A stretch of DNA of 64,000 bases, from the NCBI RefSeq assembly GCF_009711165.2, contig NZ_WMID02000012.1:92117-156116 (forward strand), given 5' to 3'. Positions 40,363 to 47,991 of the stretch are shown here, piece after piece. Every line of letters starts with the position of its first letter. Position 1 is the stretch's first letter. This DNA comes from Flavobacterium sp. MC2016-06 (GTDB taxonomy: Bacteria > Bacteroidota > Bacteroidia > Flavobacteriales > Flavobacteriaceae). The notes below the pieces were generated by a model. The model saw only the letters and a list, made by a program, of their open reading frames with translations. It made no database searches and had not been told where the DNA came from. The position numbers were made by a program, and so were the translations under genes.

Positions 40363-40992
40363 TTATACTTTTCTATTGGTTATTCTAAAGGTTAAATTGA
40401 TTCTTGGCAGTACTTTTTTGGCAGTTTTAGGAACTTGGTGCTGCCAAAAACTATTGGTTGTTCCAGTCATCAGAAGAAACGATCCGTGGTGCAGCGGAAT
40501 CTCGACTTGAGGAATGTCTTTTCTGGTTTTATGGCGTAATCTAAACATTCTGGTTTCACCAAAAGTAACTGATGCGATAATAGGATTTATGCCCGTATTA
40601 TGTTCTTTATCGCTATGCCAGGCAACACTGTCTTTACCATTTCTGTACAAATTAAGCAGCAGACTATTAAAGTCACATTGCGTTTCTTTTTCTACTCGGC
40701 TTCTAATAGTCAGCAATTCGTAATTCCAGTCAGGACCATTTTGATTAGCTCCAGGATTATCCTTGTCTTCATACCAAGCAATCATTCTTGGTGCCGTAAC
40801 CGTTTTGTCAAAGATTTCCATTTCATATTCCTTCCATTTAGTTTGATGAAGCAGTTTTTCATAATAATGATCAGATTCTTCTTTACTGAAGAAATTATCA
40901 ATCAAAATTAATTCACAATCAGGCAGATCAAAAACGGTTTTTCCGCGAAGACCAGATGTAAAAAGTTCGGTATCATTAAATAATGTCAGCAT
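40363..40992 (-). CDS. alkB: AlkB-like DNA dealkylation dioxygenase
   Basis: The protein has 209 aa. The iron ligands are visible in SVAWHSDKEHN (HxD) and FWQHQVPKT (distal His). The 2-oxoglutarate-binding arginines are in RINLTFRI. PRMIAWYEDKDNPG and GETRMFRLRHK are also typical of the AlkB/ALKBH2-3 family. Such enzymes oxidatively remove methyl groups from 1-methyladenine and 3-methylcytosine. It lies 23 bases downstream of the exonuclease/GIY-YIG gene on the same strand, suggesting one transcript. Confidence 0.93.
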   Translation of the reverse strand: MLTLFNDTELFTSGLRGKTVFDLPDCELILIDNFFSKEESDHYYEKLLHQTKWKEYEMEIFDKTVTAPRMIAWYEDKDNPGANQNGPDWNYELLTIRSRVEKETQCDFNSLLLNLYRNGKDSVAWHSDKEHNTGINPIIASVTFGETRMFRLRHKTRKDIPQVEIPLHHGSFLLMTGTTNSFWQHQVPKTAKKVLPRINLTFRITNRKV

Positions 40993-41015
40993 AATTCAAA
41001 TTTTTAGGCTATAGC

Positions 41016-42395
41016 TTATTTTAAGAATTGTTTGTTAAAGAAGATTTTACCAGGATATTTTTCTGCGTAAGCAAAAATTAAGTGCACCATGTATTGATTG
41101 CTTTTGTATGGTGTAACATAATCTTTTACGTCTGATGGTTCAGTTATCGAAACATCTGACGGAATATAACCCATACCATAAAAATGACCATTTTCAATCC
41201 AAATACAGCTGCGTTCGTCTGTAGATCTTCCCTTGTCTATAATAGCAAAACTGGGTCTGTTGTTTAATAAAAAATCAATTGCATTGTCAACTTGTTCGTT
41301 ATGCAGTAAAACATCAGGAAGATTTTTAGCCTCATTGTTTTGTAAAATCTCTCCTTCTTCAGGTCTTGAATATTTGCAAAAGTTATGGTCAATCTCAAAT
41401 TTTTCTGCCAAACTGCGGAGTAAATTTATTCCATCATACTGGCTGTTGAATTCATGAATACAAGTCTGAAATTTATTTACTTTTCCAATTGCCAAATATT
41501 TATAACCACTTCGCGCTTCATATTGATAAAGTCCAAATTTTGCTTCAAAACGTTTTAAAGCTCGATTGTATGTTGGCCATAATTTTTTGATTTCTGTGCA
41601 TTCTAATAAAAGTGCTATTAATTCGGTAGCACAAATTTCAAAGGAAATGCTATAAATATCACGCAGGAAATTTTGTCTTTGCGGATTGATATTATTACCG
41701 CTGAAATGAGAGGCAACACGTTTTTTTAAGTTGATGGCTTTTCCAACATAAATCACTTTTTTTGCCTGATTATAAAAATAATATACGCCTGGTTTCTCGG
41801 GTAAATTATTAAAATCATCAGGCGGAAGATTAGGCGGTAAACGTTGATCTTGCGCCGTTTTTTTGATCATTTTTTCAATTTCCCCCGCTTCGTCCCATTC
41901 CAGCAAAAGCGAAAATAACTCAGCTGTAGCATCTGCATCTCCGCCAGCGCGGTGTCTATTTTCTAAACCAATATTTAAAGAATTGCAAAGGTTTCCTAAA
42001 CTGTATGAACCCAATCCTGGTTTGATTTTTCTTGCGGCGCGAACGGTACAAAGTTTTCTTGCAGACCACTTAAATCCCGCTTGTTCGAGTTGATGATGTA
42101 CAAACGAATAATCAAAGTTTACATTATGAGCAACAAAAACACGATCGGTAAGCATTTCCAATACTTTCTCTGAGATATCATCGAAAATGGGTGCATTGGC
42201 TACCATTTTGTTATTAATGCCCGTCAATCCAAAAATGGCATCTGGTATTTCCTTTTCTGGATTTACAAGCGTTTCATAGCGGTCAAGCATATTTTTCCCA
42301 TCATGAATAATAATAGCAATTTCTGTAATGCGGCTGCCACTGGCATTACCGCCTGTGGTTTCGATATCGACTATGGCATATTCCTGCTTTTTCAT
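41016..42395 (-). CDS. DnaQ-like exonuclease fused to a GIY-YIG nuclease domain
   Basis: The protein has 459 aa. Residues 1 to about 170 are a DEDDh 3'-5' exonuclease (VDIETTGG, HNVNFDYSFV, HRAGGDADAT). Residues 195-280 are a UvrC/Cho-type GIY-YIG domain (EKPGVYYFYNQAKKVIYVGKAINLKKRVASHF), followed by about 180 residues of uncertain structure. The fusion resembles Pol III epsilon-like/UvrC-like repair nucleases known in other bacteria. With alkB downstream and umuDC upstream it is probably a repair enzyme; the exact substrate is not known. Confidence 0.9.
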   Translation of the reverse strand: MKKQEYAIVDIETTGGNASGSRITEIAIIIHDGKNMLDRYETLVNPEKEIPDAIFGLTGINNKMVANAPIFDDISEKVLEMLTDRVFVAHNVNFDYSFVHHQLEQAGFKWSARKLCTVRAARKIKPGLGSYSLGNLCNSLNIGLENRHRAGGDADATAELFSLLLEWDEAGEIEKMIKKTAQDQRLPPNLPPDDFNNLPEKPGVYYFYNQAKKVIYVGKAINLKKRVASHFSGNNINPQRQNFLRDIYSISFEICATELIALLLECTEIKKLWPTYNRALKRFEAKFGLYQYEARSGYKYLAIGKVNKFQTCIHEFNSQYDGINLLRSLAEKFEIDHNFCKYSRPEEGEILQNNEAKNLPDVLLHNEQVDNAIDFLLNNRPSFAIIDKGRSTDERSCIWIENGHFYGMGYIPSDVSITEPSDVKDYVTPYKSNQYMVHLIFAYAEKYPGKIFFNKQFLK

Positions 42396-42484
42396 CTGTA
42401 TATTACCTAAAATCTATTCTTGTTCTTCTGTTATTATATTAAAATTTAAAATCTGCAGCAGATTTATCTTTTATCTAAGAATCT

Positions 42485-43744
42485 CTAAACCTTAATCGTA
42501 ATTACATCTTTAAGCGAAGTAGAAAATTTTGGAGACAATCTATTTTGCCTCATTTTCCATTGCCGACCCAAAGACTGCACGCCGAATTTAATTTTATTGT
42601 CGCCATAACAGAGATTCATTTTATCTATAACACTCATTAAAGGCTGATGTTTAGGGTTTGATGTCTCGAATAAGTTAAGTTGTGTTTCATTATTCGGAGT
42701 TAAACCCATCACAATCACGCCAGCTTTTTTATAACGATATCCATCTTTAAAAATAGCCTTGAAACCTTTTTGCGCAGCCTGATTAAGTTCTATTGTAGAG
42801 TTGGTTGGAAAATCAGTATTAATGGTGATACTTCTAGAATATTGAGATTCTTTACCTCCTATAAAATCAGTCTGAATAAAAACCGTAACCATATTGCAAT
42901 GACAATCCTGTCGGCGTAATTTCTCGGCGCAGGAAGCTGTAAAAGTGCTGATACGTTCTGAAATCTGTTCAAAAGAAGTATATCGTTTTTCAAATGATCG
43001 TGTGGTTGCAATCATTTTTCGTTCTTTAGCTTCTTCCAAATCTAAAGTTGGTTTTCCTTCCAGATCATGTTTTAAACGAAGTCCTACAACAGCCATTTCT
43101 TTTCGTACCCAAGCATCTGGAAGCTCAGTAAATTGATAAGCAGTAGTAATGTTTTTTAGTTTTAAACGTTTGGCATGTTTTCTTCCAATGCCCCAAACAT
43201 CCTCAATTTTAGTCCATTTTAAAGCTTTGATTCTTTTTTCTTCCGAGTCAATACAGTAAACGCCTTGTGTACGATCGGCAAATTTTCGAGCAATTTTATT
43301 GGCCGCTTTCGCTAAAGCTTTGGTAGGAGCAATGCCAACACTAACAGGGATTCCAGTTCCTTGTGTCACTTCTTTTCGCATTCTTAAACCAAGTTCATTC
43401 AAGTCAAATAAATCGTAGCCAGAGAACTTCAAGAAAGCTTCATCAATACTGTAAATTTCAATTTCAGAAGTATAATTTCGAAGTAAATTCATCACCCGAT
43501 TACTCATATCGCCATAAAGCGGATAATTTGAAGAGTAGACAAAAATATTTTTCTCTTTAAAAACAGCTTCATACTTAAAAGTAGGAACACCCATAGGAAC
43601 CCCTAAAGCTTTAGCTTCGTCAGAGCGTGAAATAATACAGCCGTCATTATTAGAGAGAATCACGATAGGTTTTCCTCTCAAATGCGGTTCAAATACCCTT
43701 TGGCAAGAAGCGTAAAAATTATTACAATCGACTAAAGCAAACAT
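42485..43744 (-). CDS. umuC: Y-family DNA polymerase, UmuC-like
   Basis: The protein has 419 aa, the normal UmuC length. Catalytic residues are in MFALVDCNNFYASCQRVF and IYSIDEAFLKF. The fingers/palm signature PIVILSNNDGCIISRSDEAKALG, helix-hairpin-helix region and C-terminal DUF4113-type tail (CYGDNKIKFGVQSLGRQWKMR) are all present. It should be the catalytic subunit of a Pol V-like lesion-bypass polymerase. umuD lies 98 bases upstream on the same strand, with a family D inverted repeat in the gap. Confidence 0.95.
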   Translation of the reverse strand: MFALVDCNNFYASCQRVFEPHLRGKPIVILSNNDGCIISRSDEAKALGVPMGVPTFKYEAVFKEKNIFVYSSNYPLYGDMSNRVMNLLRNYTSEIEIYSIDEAFLKFSGYDLFDLNELGLRMRKEVTQGTGIPVSVGIAPTKALAKAANKIARKFADRTQGVYCIDSEEKRIKALKWTKIEDVWGIGRKHAKRLKLKNITTAYQFTELPDAWVRKEMAVVGLRLKHDLEGKPTLDLEEAKERKMIATTRSFEKRYTSFEQISERISTFTASCAEKLRRQDCHCNMVTVFIQTDFIGGKESQYSRSITINTDFPTNSTIELNQAAQKGFKAIFKDGYRYKKAGVIVMGLTPNNETQLNLFETSNPKHQPLMSVIDKMNLCYGDNKIKFGVQSLGRQWKMRQNRLSPKFSTSLKDVITIKV

Positions 43745-43770
43745 CTCTAAAACTATTATTTATTTCTAAT

Positions 43771-43837
43771 TTGTCACCCTGAGCGAAGTTGAAGGGATCC
43801 ATCTTATAAAGGTCTTCGACTTCGCTCAGACTGACAA
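43771..43837. repeat. Inverted repeat, family D, copy 1 (between umuD and umuC)
   Basis: TTGTCACCCTGAGCGAAGT at the left and CTTCGCTCAGACTGACAA at the right face each other. A related copy occurs at 47858-47926. It could form a long mRNA hairpin between umuD and umuC. Confidence 0.75.
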
Positions 43838-43842
43838 TAAAC

Positions 43843-44298
43843 CTAAAAAGATTTAATACTGTGAATTACAATTCCCCAAATCATAAAATTATTTTCGGGC
43901 GTTACCTTTATGGGTTTATAATCTTCATTTTCTGCGATAAGCCAAATACTATTTTTTTCTATTTTAATGCGTTTTACTGTAAATTCTCCATCAATCTGGC
44001 AAACAGCAATTTTGTTATTTTGAGGTTCCAGACTTTTATCAATAATTAATAAATCACCATCATTAATACCAACATTTTTCATAGAATGCCCTTTTACTTT
44101 GGCAAAATAAGTAGTGTCTTTATTTTTGATGAATTCCTTGTTAAGATCAATTGTTAATTCGATAAAATCATCGGCAGGCGAAGGAAAACCCGCACTTATG
44201 CCTACATCAAAAAAAGGAACTTCTATGGTTGAACTGTAATCAGGAACATATAATTCTATTGCATTTGTGATATTTAGATCGCTCAATTTCATAATCAT
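43843..44298 (-). CDS. umuD: UmuD-like self-cleaving S24 protein
   Basis: The protein has 151 aa. The cleavage site is Ala36-Gly37 in SAGFPSPADD. The catalytic pair is Ser72 in KGHSM and Lys109 in FTVKRIKI, all as in UmuD/LexA proteases. RecA-stimulated cleavage would give the UmuD' form that partners UmuC. The alternative ATG two codons later cannot be excluded. A TAATTTTG -7 box (44325-44332, minus strand) lies 27 bases upstream. Confidence 0.93.
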   Translation of the reverse strand: MIMKLSDLNITNAIELYVPDYSSTIEVPFFDVGISAGFPSPADDFIELTIDLNKEFIKNKDTTYFAKVKGHSMKNVGINDGDLLIIDKSLEPQNNKIAVCQIDGEFTVKRIKIEKNSIWLIAENEDYKPIKVTPENNFMIWGIVIHSIKSF

Positions 44299-44324
44299 TC
44301 AAAAGTTTATTTTTTTGAATAATA

Positions 44325-44383
44325 CAAAATTAGCACAGTCTGTAACAAAAATGATTATATTTGTTGTTCCAAATTATAACAAA
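44325..44383. promoter_or_regulatory. Divergent umuDC/regulator promoter with three AACAAA half-sites
   Basis: It holds a minus-strand -7 box for umuD (TAATTTTG, 44325-44332) and a plus-strand -7 box for the regulator gene (TATATTTG, 44356-44363). AACAAA (44344-44349), TTTGTT (44360-44365) and AACAAA (44378-44383) form alternating inverted half-sites spaced by 10 and 12 bases, and one overlaps the regulator's -7 box. Binding by the HTH-S24 protein is inference from position. Confidence 0.55.
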
Positions 44384-44389
44384 TTAATT

Positions 44390-45166
44390 ATGTCTTTATT
44401 TTCAGATAATATCAGAGCCCTACGGGTAAAGCATAAAATTTCGCAGGAAAAACTTGCTGAGAACCTTTCTATCACAAGAGGAAGGTATGTAAAGTATGAA
44501 GACGGAACTTCTGAAGCTCCGTATGATATTTTAAAGCAGATTGCCTTATATTTTCATACCAGTATTGACTTACTATTGTCTGTCGATATACGAAAAATAA
44601 ACATTGAAAATTTAATAAAACTAGAAGGTAACCGACTTATTCTGCCTATTCAAGTAGATCGATTTGGAGAGAATTATATCGAAATTGTAAGCCAAAAAGC
44701 AAAAGCAGGTTACTTAAACGGTTATGCAGATCCAGAATATATTGAAAGTTTACAGCAGGTATCTCTTCCTTTTTTAGGTTCTGGCAAACACAGAGGTTTT
44801 CCTGTAGAAGGCGATTCGATGCCGCCACACGAAGACGGCTCCATTATTATTGGACGTTATGTTGAAAGTTTGGGTCAAGTGATGGATGGAAAAACCTATA
44901 TCCTTATTACTAAAAATGAAGGAATGGTGTATAAACGTCTCAATAAGAATAAAAAAAACGCTTTGGTTCTAGAATCAGACAATCGTTTTTATCCGAATTA
45001 TGAAGTCAAAGCGTCTGATATTTTGGAGATTTGGGAATACGAATGTAATATCGGACGCAGTGATAAACGCCATGAATTGACCGAAACGCAAAGCATGAAA
45101 GAATTACTTCTAGAAGTAAAACGCGAAGTTATGGAGATTAAAAATAATAATCTAAGCGGGAGTTAA
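44390..45166 (+). CDS. HTH-S24 (LexA-like) self-cleaving transcriptional regulator
   Basis: The protein has 258 aa from the ATG at 44390; the longer frame runs through the promoter. The N-terminal HTH_3/XRE domain (about 5-64, RVKHKISQEKLAENLSITRG) is followed by an S24 peptidase domain with a possible cleavage site Ala106-Gly107 (KAKAGYLNG), Ser143 in VEGDSMP and Lys182 in MVYKRLN. It is the likely damage-responsive repressor of the divergent umuDC genes. This combined XRE-S24 design differs from classic LexA, which has a winged helix. Confidence 0.9.
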   Translation: MSLFSDNIRALRVKHKISQEKLAENLSITRGRYVKYEDGTSEAPYDILKQIALYFHTSIDLLLSVDIRKINIENLIKLEGNRLILPIQVDRFGENYIEIVSQKAKAGYLNGYADPEYIESLQQVSLPFLGSGKHRGFPVEGDSMPPHEDGSIIIGRYVESLGQVMDGKTYILITKNEGMVYKRLNKNKKNALVLESDNRFYPNYEVKASDILEIWEYECNIGRSDKRHELTETQSMKELLLEVKREVMEIKNNNLSGS

Positions 45167-45175
45167 ATCACCTTT

Positions 45176-45631
45176 TTATGATATTCCATAAAGATCACCT
45201 TTTACAATAGCCGATGCGATTTGACCGCAATGATGCGAGTTATGAAAAAGAATAATAGAGAATACTCTAATTCTTGGAAGAGTTCCCAAAAAAGAAGTTT
45301 CTATTTCTTCGAGCCAATCAGCATCAGGAGTATTTTTTATAATGTCTTCAAGCACTTTGTAGCTTTGTTCGATAAGCGCACGACTTGTTTCAAGATCGTA
45401 ATGTTGCCCTGTATCTGATTGACCTATAGTTGTGTTTTCAACATTCGTTTTAACGCCTAGAAAATCTGCTAAAATATTAGCAGTTTCACCAATATGTCTG
45501 TAAATAAATCCAATTGAAGCTGTTTTTTGATTCAATTTTAAAAGACTGTTTTCTGGAGTTATATTTTTAAAAGTAGAATAGCAATTCTTTTTGTTTTGAT
45601 CTAAAAGACCTAATAAAATTTCTTTTTGCAT
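45176..45631 (-). CDS. DinB-family putative metalloprotein
   Basis: The protein has 151 aa. It is a four-helix-bundle DinB-like protein (not DNA polymerase IV), with candidate metal-binding histidines in YRHIGE and HNSHHCGQI, the usual three-His layout. Members include thiol-dependent transferases and hydrolases; its substrate is unknown. It lies 16 bases after the ArsR gene and is the third gene of the SRPBCC-ArsR-DinB cassette. Confidence 0.85.
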   Translation of the reverse strand: MQKEILLGLLDQNKKNCYSTFKNITPENSLLKLNQKTASIGFIYRHIGETANILADFLGVKTNVENTTIGQSDTGQHYDLETSRALIEQSYKVLEDIIKNTPDADWLEEIETSFLGTLPRIRVFSIILFHNSHHCGQIASAIVKGDLYGIS

Positions 45632-45647
45632 GATTTTAATATTTAAA

Positions 45648-45968
45648 TTAATCTTTCTTTTTATTTAAAATAACATCTAGTTTGCTGAGATTATTTTCCC
45701 AGAATTGATCAAAATGACTTATTAAAGCTTTCACTTCATCAAACCCCTTTTGATTTAAAGAACATTGACGTTCCCGCCCAATTTCCTGTATAGAAATAAA
45801 GCCAGCCTTCTCTAATATTTTAATATGTTTTGAAACCGCAGGACGGCTCATATCAAAATTTTCAGCCAAAGCATTTATATTATAAGTCTCCTTAGTAAGC
45901 AATTGCAGAATCTGTCTGCGACTCGGATCTGCAATTACCTGTAAAGCATCAAGATTTGGTATTGACAT
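45648..45968 (-). CDS. ArsR-family transcriptional regulator
   Basis: The protein has 106 aa. A winged helix-turn-helix is visible (ADPSRRQILQLLTKE, INALAENFDMSRPAVSKHIKILEKAGFI). The CVC-type metal-sensing motif is absent, so it is not a classic arsenic sensor; it resembles the metal-free ArsR proteins that accompany SRPBCC genes. Its start codon overlaps the stop of the SRPBCC gene (TAATG). It is the likely binder of the twin operators upstream of the cassette. Confidence 0.92.
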   Translation of the reverse strand: MSIPNLDALQVIADPSRRQILQLLTKETYNINALAENFDMSRPAVSKHIKILEKAGFISIQEIGRERQCSLNQKGFDEVKALISHFDQFWENNLSKLDVILNKKKD

Positions 45969-46396
45969 TATTTAGTATTTAAGGCGTTAACCAGTTTTTC
46001 CATAATTTTAAGCCATCCATCAGTCATTCCAGTTAAGATAGAGATATTTTCTGCTTTAAATCCAGTATGAAGAAGATGTAATTCAGTGCCATTGTCTTTC
46101 TCTTCCAACGTCCATTCTACAAGAGTATCAAGTGTGATTACCTTATTTCCTGGCCCGGCTTTCCAAGTGTAAACAAGTTTCTTAAATGGTACAATTTCTA
46201 ATATTGTGCAATGCATAATTCCGTCAAGATCTAAACTCGGAATTGGATTGGTGCGAAATGTAAATTCGTGTCCTAAAAGAAGTTTAAAATCATTTGGCAT
46301 AATCCATTGCGCAATCAAATCGGCATCAGTTAGATAAAGCCAGATTTCTTCGGGAGATTGGTAATAAAACCATTTGTGTTTGATATCTGTTTTCAT
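45968..46396 (-). CDS. SRPBCC (AHSA1-like) domain protein
   Basis: The protein has 142 aa. The START-like helix-grip fold is recognisable from SPEEIWLYLTDADLIAQWIMPNDF, FRTNPIPSLDLDG and the C-terminal MTDGWLKIMEKLVNALN helix. Such proteins bind hydrophobic ligands or stress-linked targets. It is the first gene of the operon, translationally coupled to the ArsR gene. Ligand unknown. Confidence 0.9.
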   Translation of the reverse strand: MKTDIKHKWFYYQSPEEIWLYLTDADLIAQWIMPNDFKLLLGHEFTFRTNPIPSLDLDGIMHCTILEIVPFKKLVYTWKAGPGNKVITLDTLVEWTLEEKDNGTELHLLHTGFKAENISILTGMTDGWLKIMEKLVNALNTK

Positions 46397-46402
46397 AGTT
46401 AA

Positions 46403-46446
46403 GTAACTTTAAGGTTACGTAAATTTATGTGTAACTTTTGAGTTAC
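46403..46446. promoter_or_regulatory. Twin operators of the SRPBCC-ArsR-DinB cassette
   Basis: GTAAC-N6-GTTAC occurs twice, at 46403-46418 and 46431-46446, exactly 28 bases apart, directly upstream of the SRPBCC start. Each copy is followed by CGTAAAT or CGCAAAT. Spacing and symmetry fit two ArsR dimers; self-regulation is inference. Confidence 0.65.
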
Positions 46447-46562
46447 GCAAATATTTTAACTGTTTTTTTCTGTTGATGGTTTTAATTTGATTATAAATGA
46501 TTTGATTTTCGGTAATAGAAATAGTTTTATATTAGCTTAAATAATTATTTAGAAAACAAACT

Positions 46563-47054
46563 ATGAAACATTATTTACTTACAATATTTACATTTATAAC
46601 TTTTAGTGTATTTGCTCAAGATTTGCCCACAGAACCAGCGAGTGGGTATGCTTTTCCAATTGGATCTAAGTTTACGATTAAATTAATTCCTATTGATTCT
46701 GTAAGTTTTAATTATTCGATTATTAAATATGAACAATTTACTGAAACAATTGATACATGGGAAAATGATAAATTGTTTGCTGAAAAAGGAAAAGACAATA
46801 CAATTGATTTTTATTTCTGTTTAGGTACAGAGGGTAAAACAGAAGATGAAAAGAAAAAGAATATGAAAGTATTGTTGATTTTTAAAAATAATTCTAAATA
46901 TTCTATGAATTTCGATTCGGATATTCAAAGAAAAGAAGATGGAGAGTATGAAAAAACGTCAAATATGGGTACTTATAAAGGCGCAAAAGGAACTGAAATG
47001 TGGCCTTATATGATCCATTCAATTGGATTAAATAACTTTAAGAGAAAAAAATAA
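46563..47054 (+). CDS. Exported protein of unknown function
   Basis: The protein has 163 aa. A clear signal peptide (HYLLTIFTFITFSVFAQ) is followed by a mature part of about 145 residues, rich in beta-prone segments (YAFPIGSKFTIKLIPIDSVSFNYSI) and charged loops (TEGKTEDEKKKN). No family recognised. It is 8 bases upstream of a small membrane-protein gene and then a GNAT gene, probably one transcript. The tail is strongly basic (NNFKRKK). Confidence 0.65.
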   Translation: MKHYLLTIFTFITFSVFAQDLPTEPASGYAFPIGSKFTIKLIPIDSVSFNYSIIKYEQFTETIDTWENDKLFAEKGKDNTIDFYFCLGTEGKTEDEKKKNMKVLLIFKNNSKYSMNFDSDIQRKEDGEYEKTSNMGTYKGAKGTEMWPYMIHSIGLNNFKRKK

Positions 47055-47062
47055 AACAAAAT

Positions 47063-47389
47063 ATGAATTCTGAAAAGTACAAATGGACTAAAAGATTTTT
47101 AATTTTAACACCGTTTTTTTTATTGTTTTCTATGTTTATTGCAGGTGGTGGCCATGGATTCGTTCAGCCCATTTTTGCTTTATTTCCGTTTGCAACTTTT
47201 ACGTGCATTTGGATGTCTGAACTCGGCTTTCTAAATTTAATATTAGCACTTATTCAATTTCCTGTTTATGGATTATTGATTGACAAAGCAAATGATAAAA
47301 AAAGAACTTGGATTATAATTTCAATTCTTCATTTTTTAATTGCAACTCTTATTATTTTGTATGCCAATCCAAATTGGATTAATAAATAA
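47063..47389 (+). CDS. Small membrane protein, function unknown
   Basis: The protein has 108 aa and three or four hydrophobic segments (FLILTPFFLLFSMFIAGG, FALFPFATFTCIW, LNLILALIQFPVYGLLI, WIIISILHFLIATLIILY). No conserved catalytic motif was recognised. It lies between the exported protein gene and the GNAT gene with gaps of 8 and 11 bases. Confidence 0.6.
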   Translation: MNSEKYKWTKRFLILTPFFLLFSMFIAGGGHGFVQPIFALFPFATFTCIWMSELGFLNLILALIQFPVYGLLIDKANDKKRTWIIISILHFLIATLIILYANPNWINK

Positions 47390-47400
47390 AAATAATCTAA

Positions 47401-47850
47401 ATGAAAATCAAAAAAGCCAAACCAGAAGATCATATCCGTTTAACGGAAATCACAAAAAAGTCAAAAGCATATTGGGGATATTCTGAAGAGCAAATTTTAA
47501 AATGGAATGATAACCTAACGATTTCTAAAATTTATATTGAAGAAAATGATGTTTTTAATTTAGTTGATGAAAACAAAATCATCGGTTATTATTCTTATCT
47601 CAAAGAAGAAAAAAATCAGGTGAAATTGGACAACTTATTTATTTTGCCAGAATACATAGGAAAAGGATTTGGTAAATATTTAATGGATGATTTCATAGAA
47701 AGAATGCGGAATGAAAAATGCAAAAAAATCATTTTGGATTCAGAACCTAATGCAGAACAATTTTATCAGAAATTAGGATTTCAGAAAGTTGGTGAATTTG
47801 AAACTTCAATTAAAAATAGATTTATGCCAATTATGGAAATGAGTCTTTAA
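47401..47850 (+). CDS. GNAT-family N-acetyltransferase
   Basis: The protein has 149 aa. The GNAT fold is supported by LDNLFILPEYIGKGFGKYLMDDFIER (beta4 and the Q/RxxGxG/A acetyl-CoA loop, here YIGKGFGKYL) and EPNAEQFYQKLGFQKVGEF. It transfers an acetyl group from acetyl-CoA to an unknown amine substrate. It is the last gene of a three-gene set and is followed by a family D inverted repeat that could act as a terminator. Confidence 0.88.
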   Translation: MKIKKAKPEDHIRLTEITKKSKAYWGYSEEQILKWNDNLTISKIYIEENDVFNLVDENKIIGYYSYLKEEKNQVKLDNLFILPEYIGKGFGKYLMDDFIERMRNEKCKKIILDSEPNAEQFYQKLGFQKVGEFETSIKNRFMPIMEMSL

Positions 47851-47857
47851 AAATAAA

Positions 47858-47926
47858 ATTGTCAGCCTGAGCGAAGTCCAAGGATGCTATAACAAAAAGG
47901 TCTTTGACTTCGCTCAGATTGACAAT
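47858..47926. repeat. Inverted repeat, family D, copy 2
   Basis: ATTGTCAGCCTGAGCGAAGTC and GACTTCGCTCAGATTGACAAT are nearly perfect inverted copies around a short centre. The sequence is related to the copy between umuD and umuC. A stray CCCGATAGCTATC fragment of family A follows at about 47961. Confidence 0.8.
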
Positions 47927-47991
47927 CTTAAAAAAAACAGGTTAAGTAAGAATCATTTATCCCGATAGCTATCAGGAGGGGCAAAAAAGGT

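Noticed and set aside
44267..44389. N-terminal extension of the HTH-S24 regulator
   Set aside because: It would run through both divergent -7 boxes and into the umuD start; the HTH domain begins right after the ATG at 44390.
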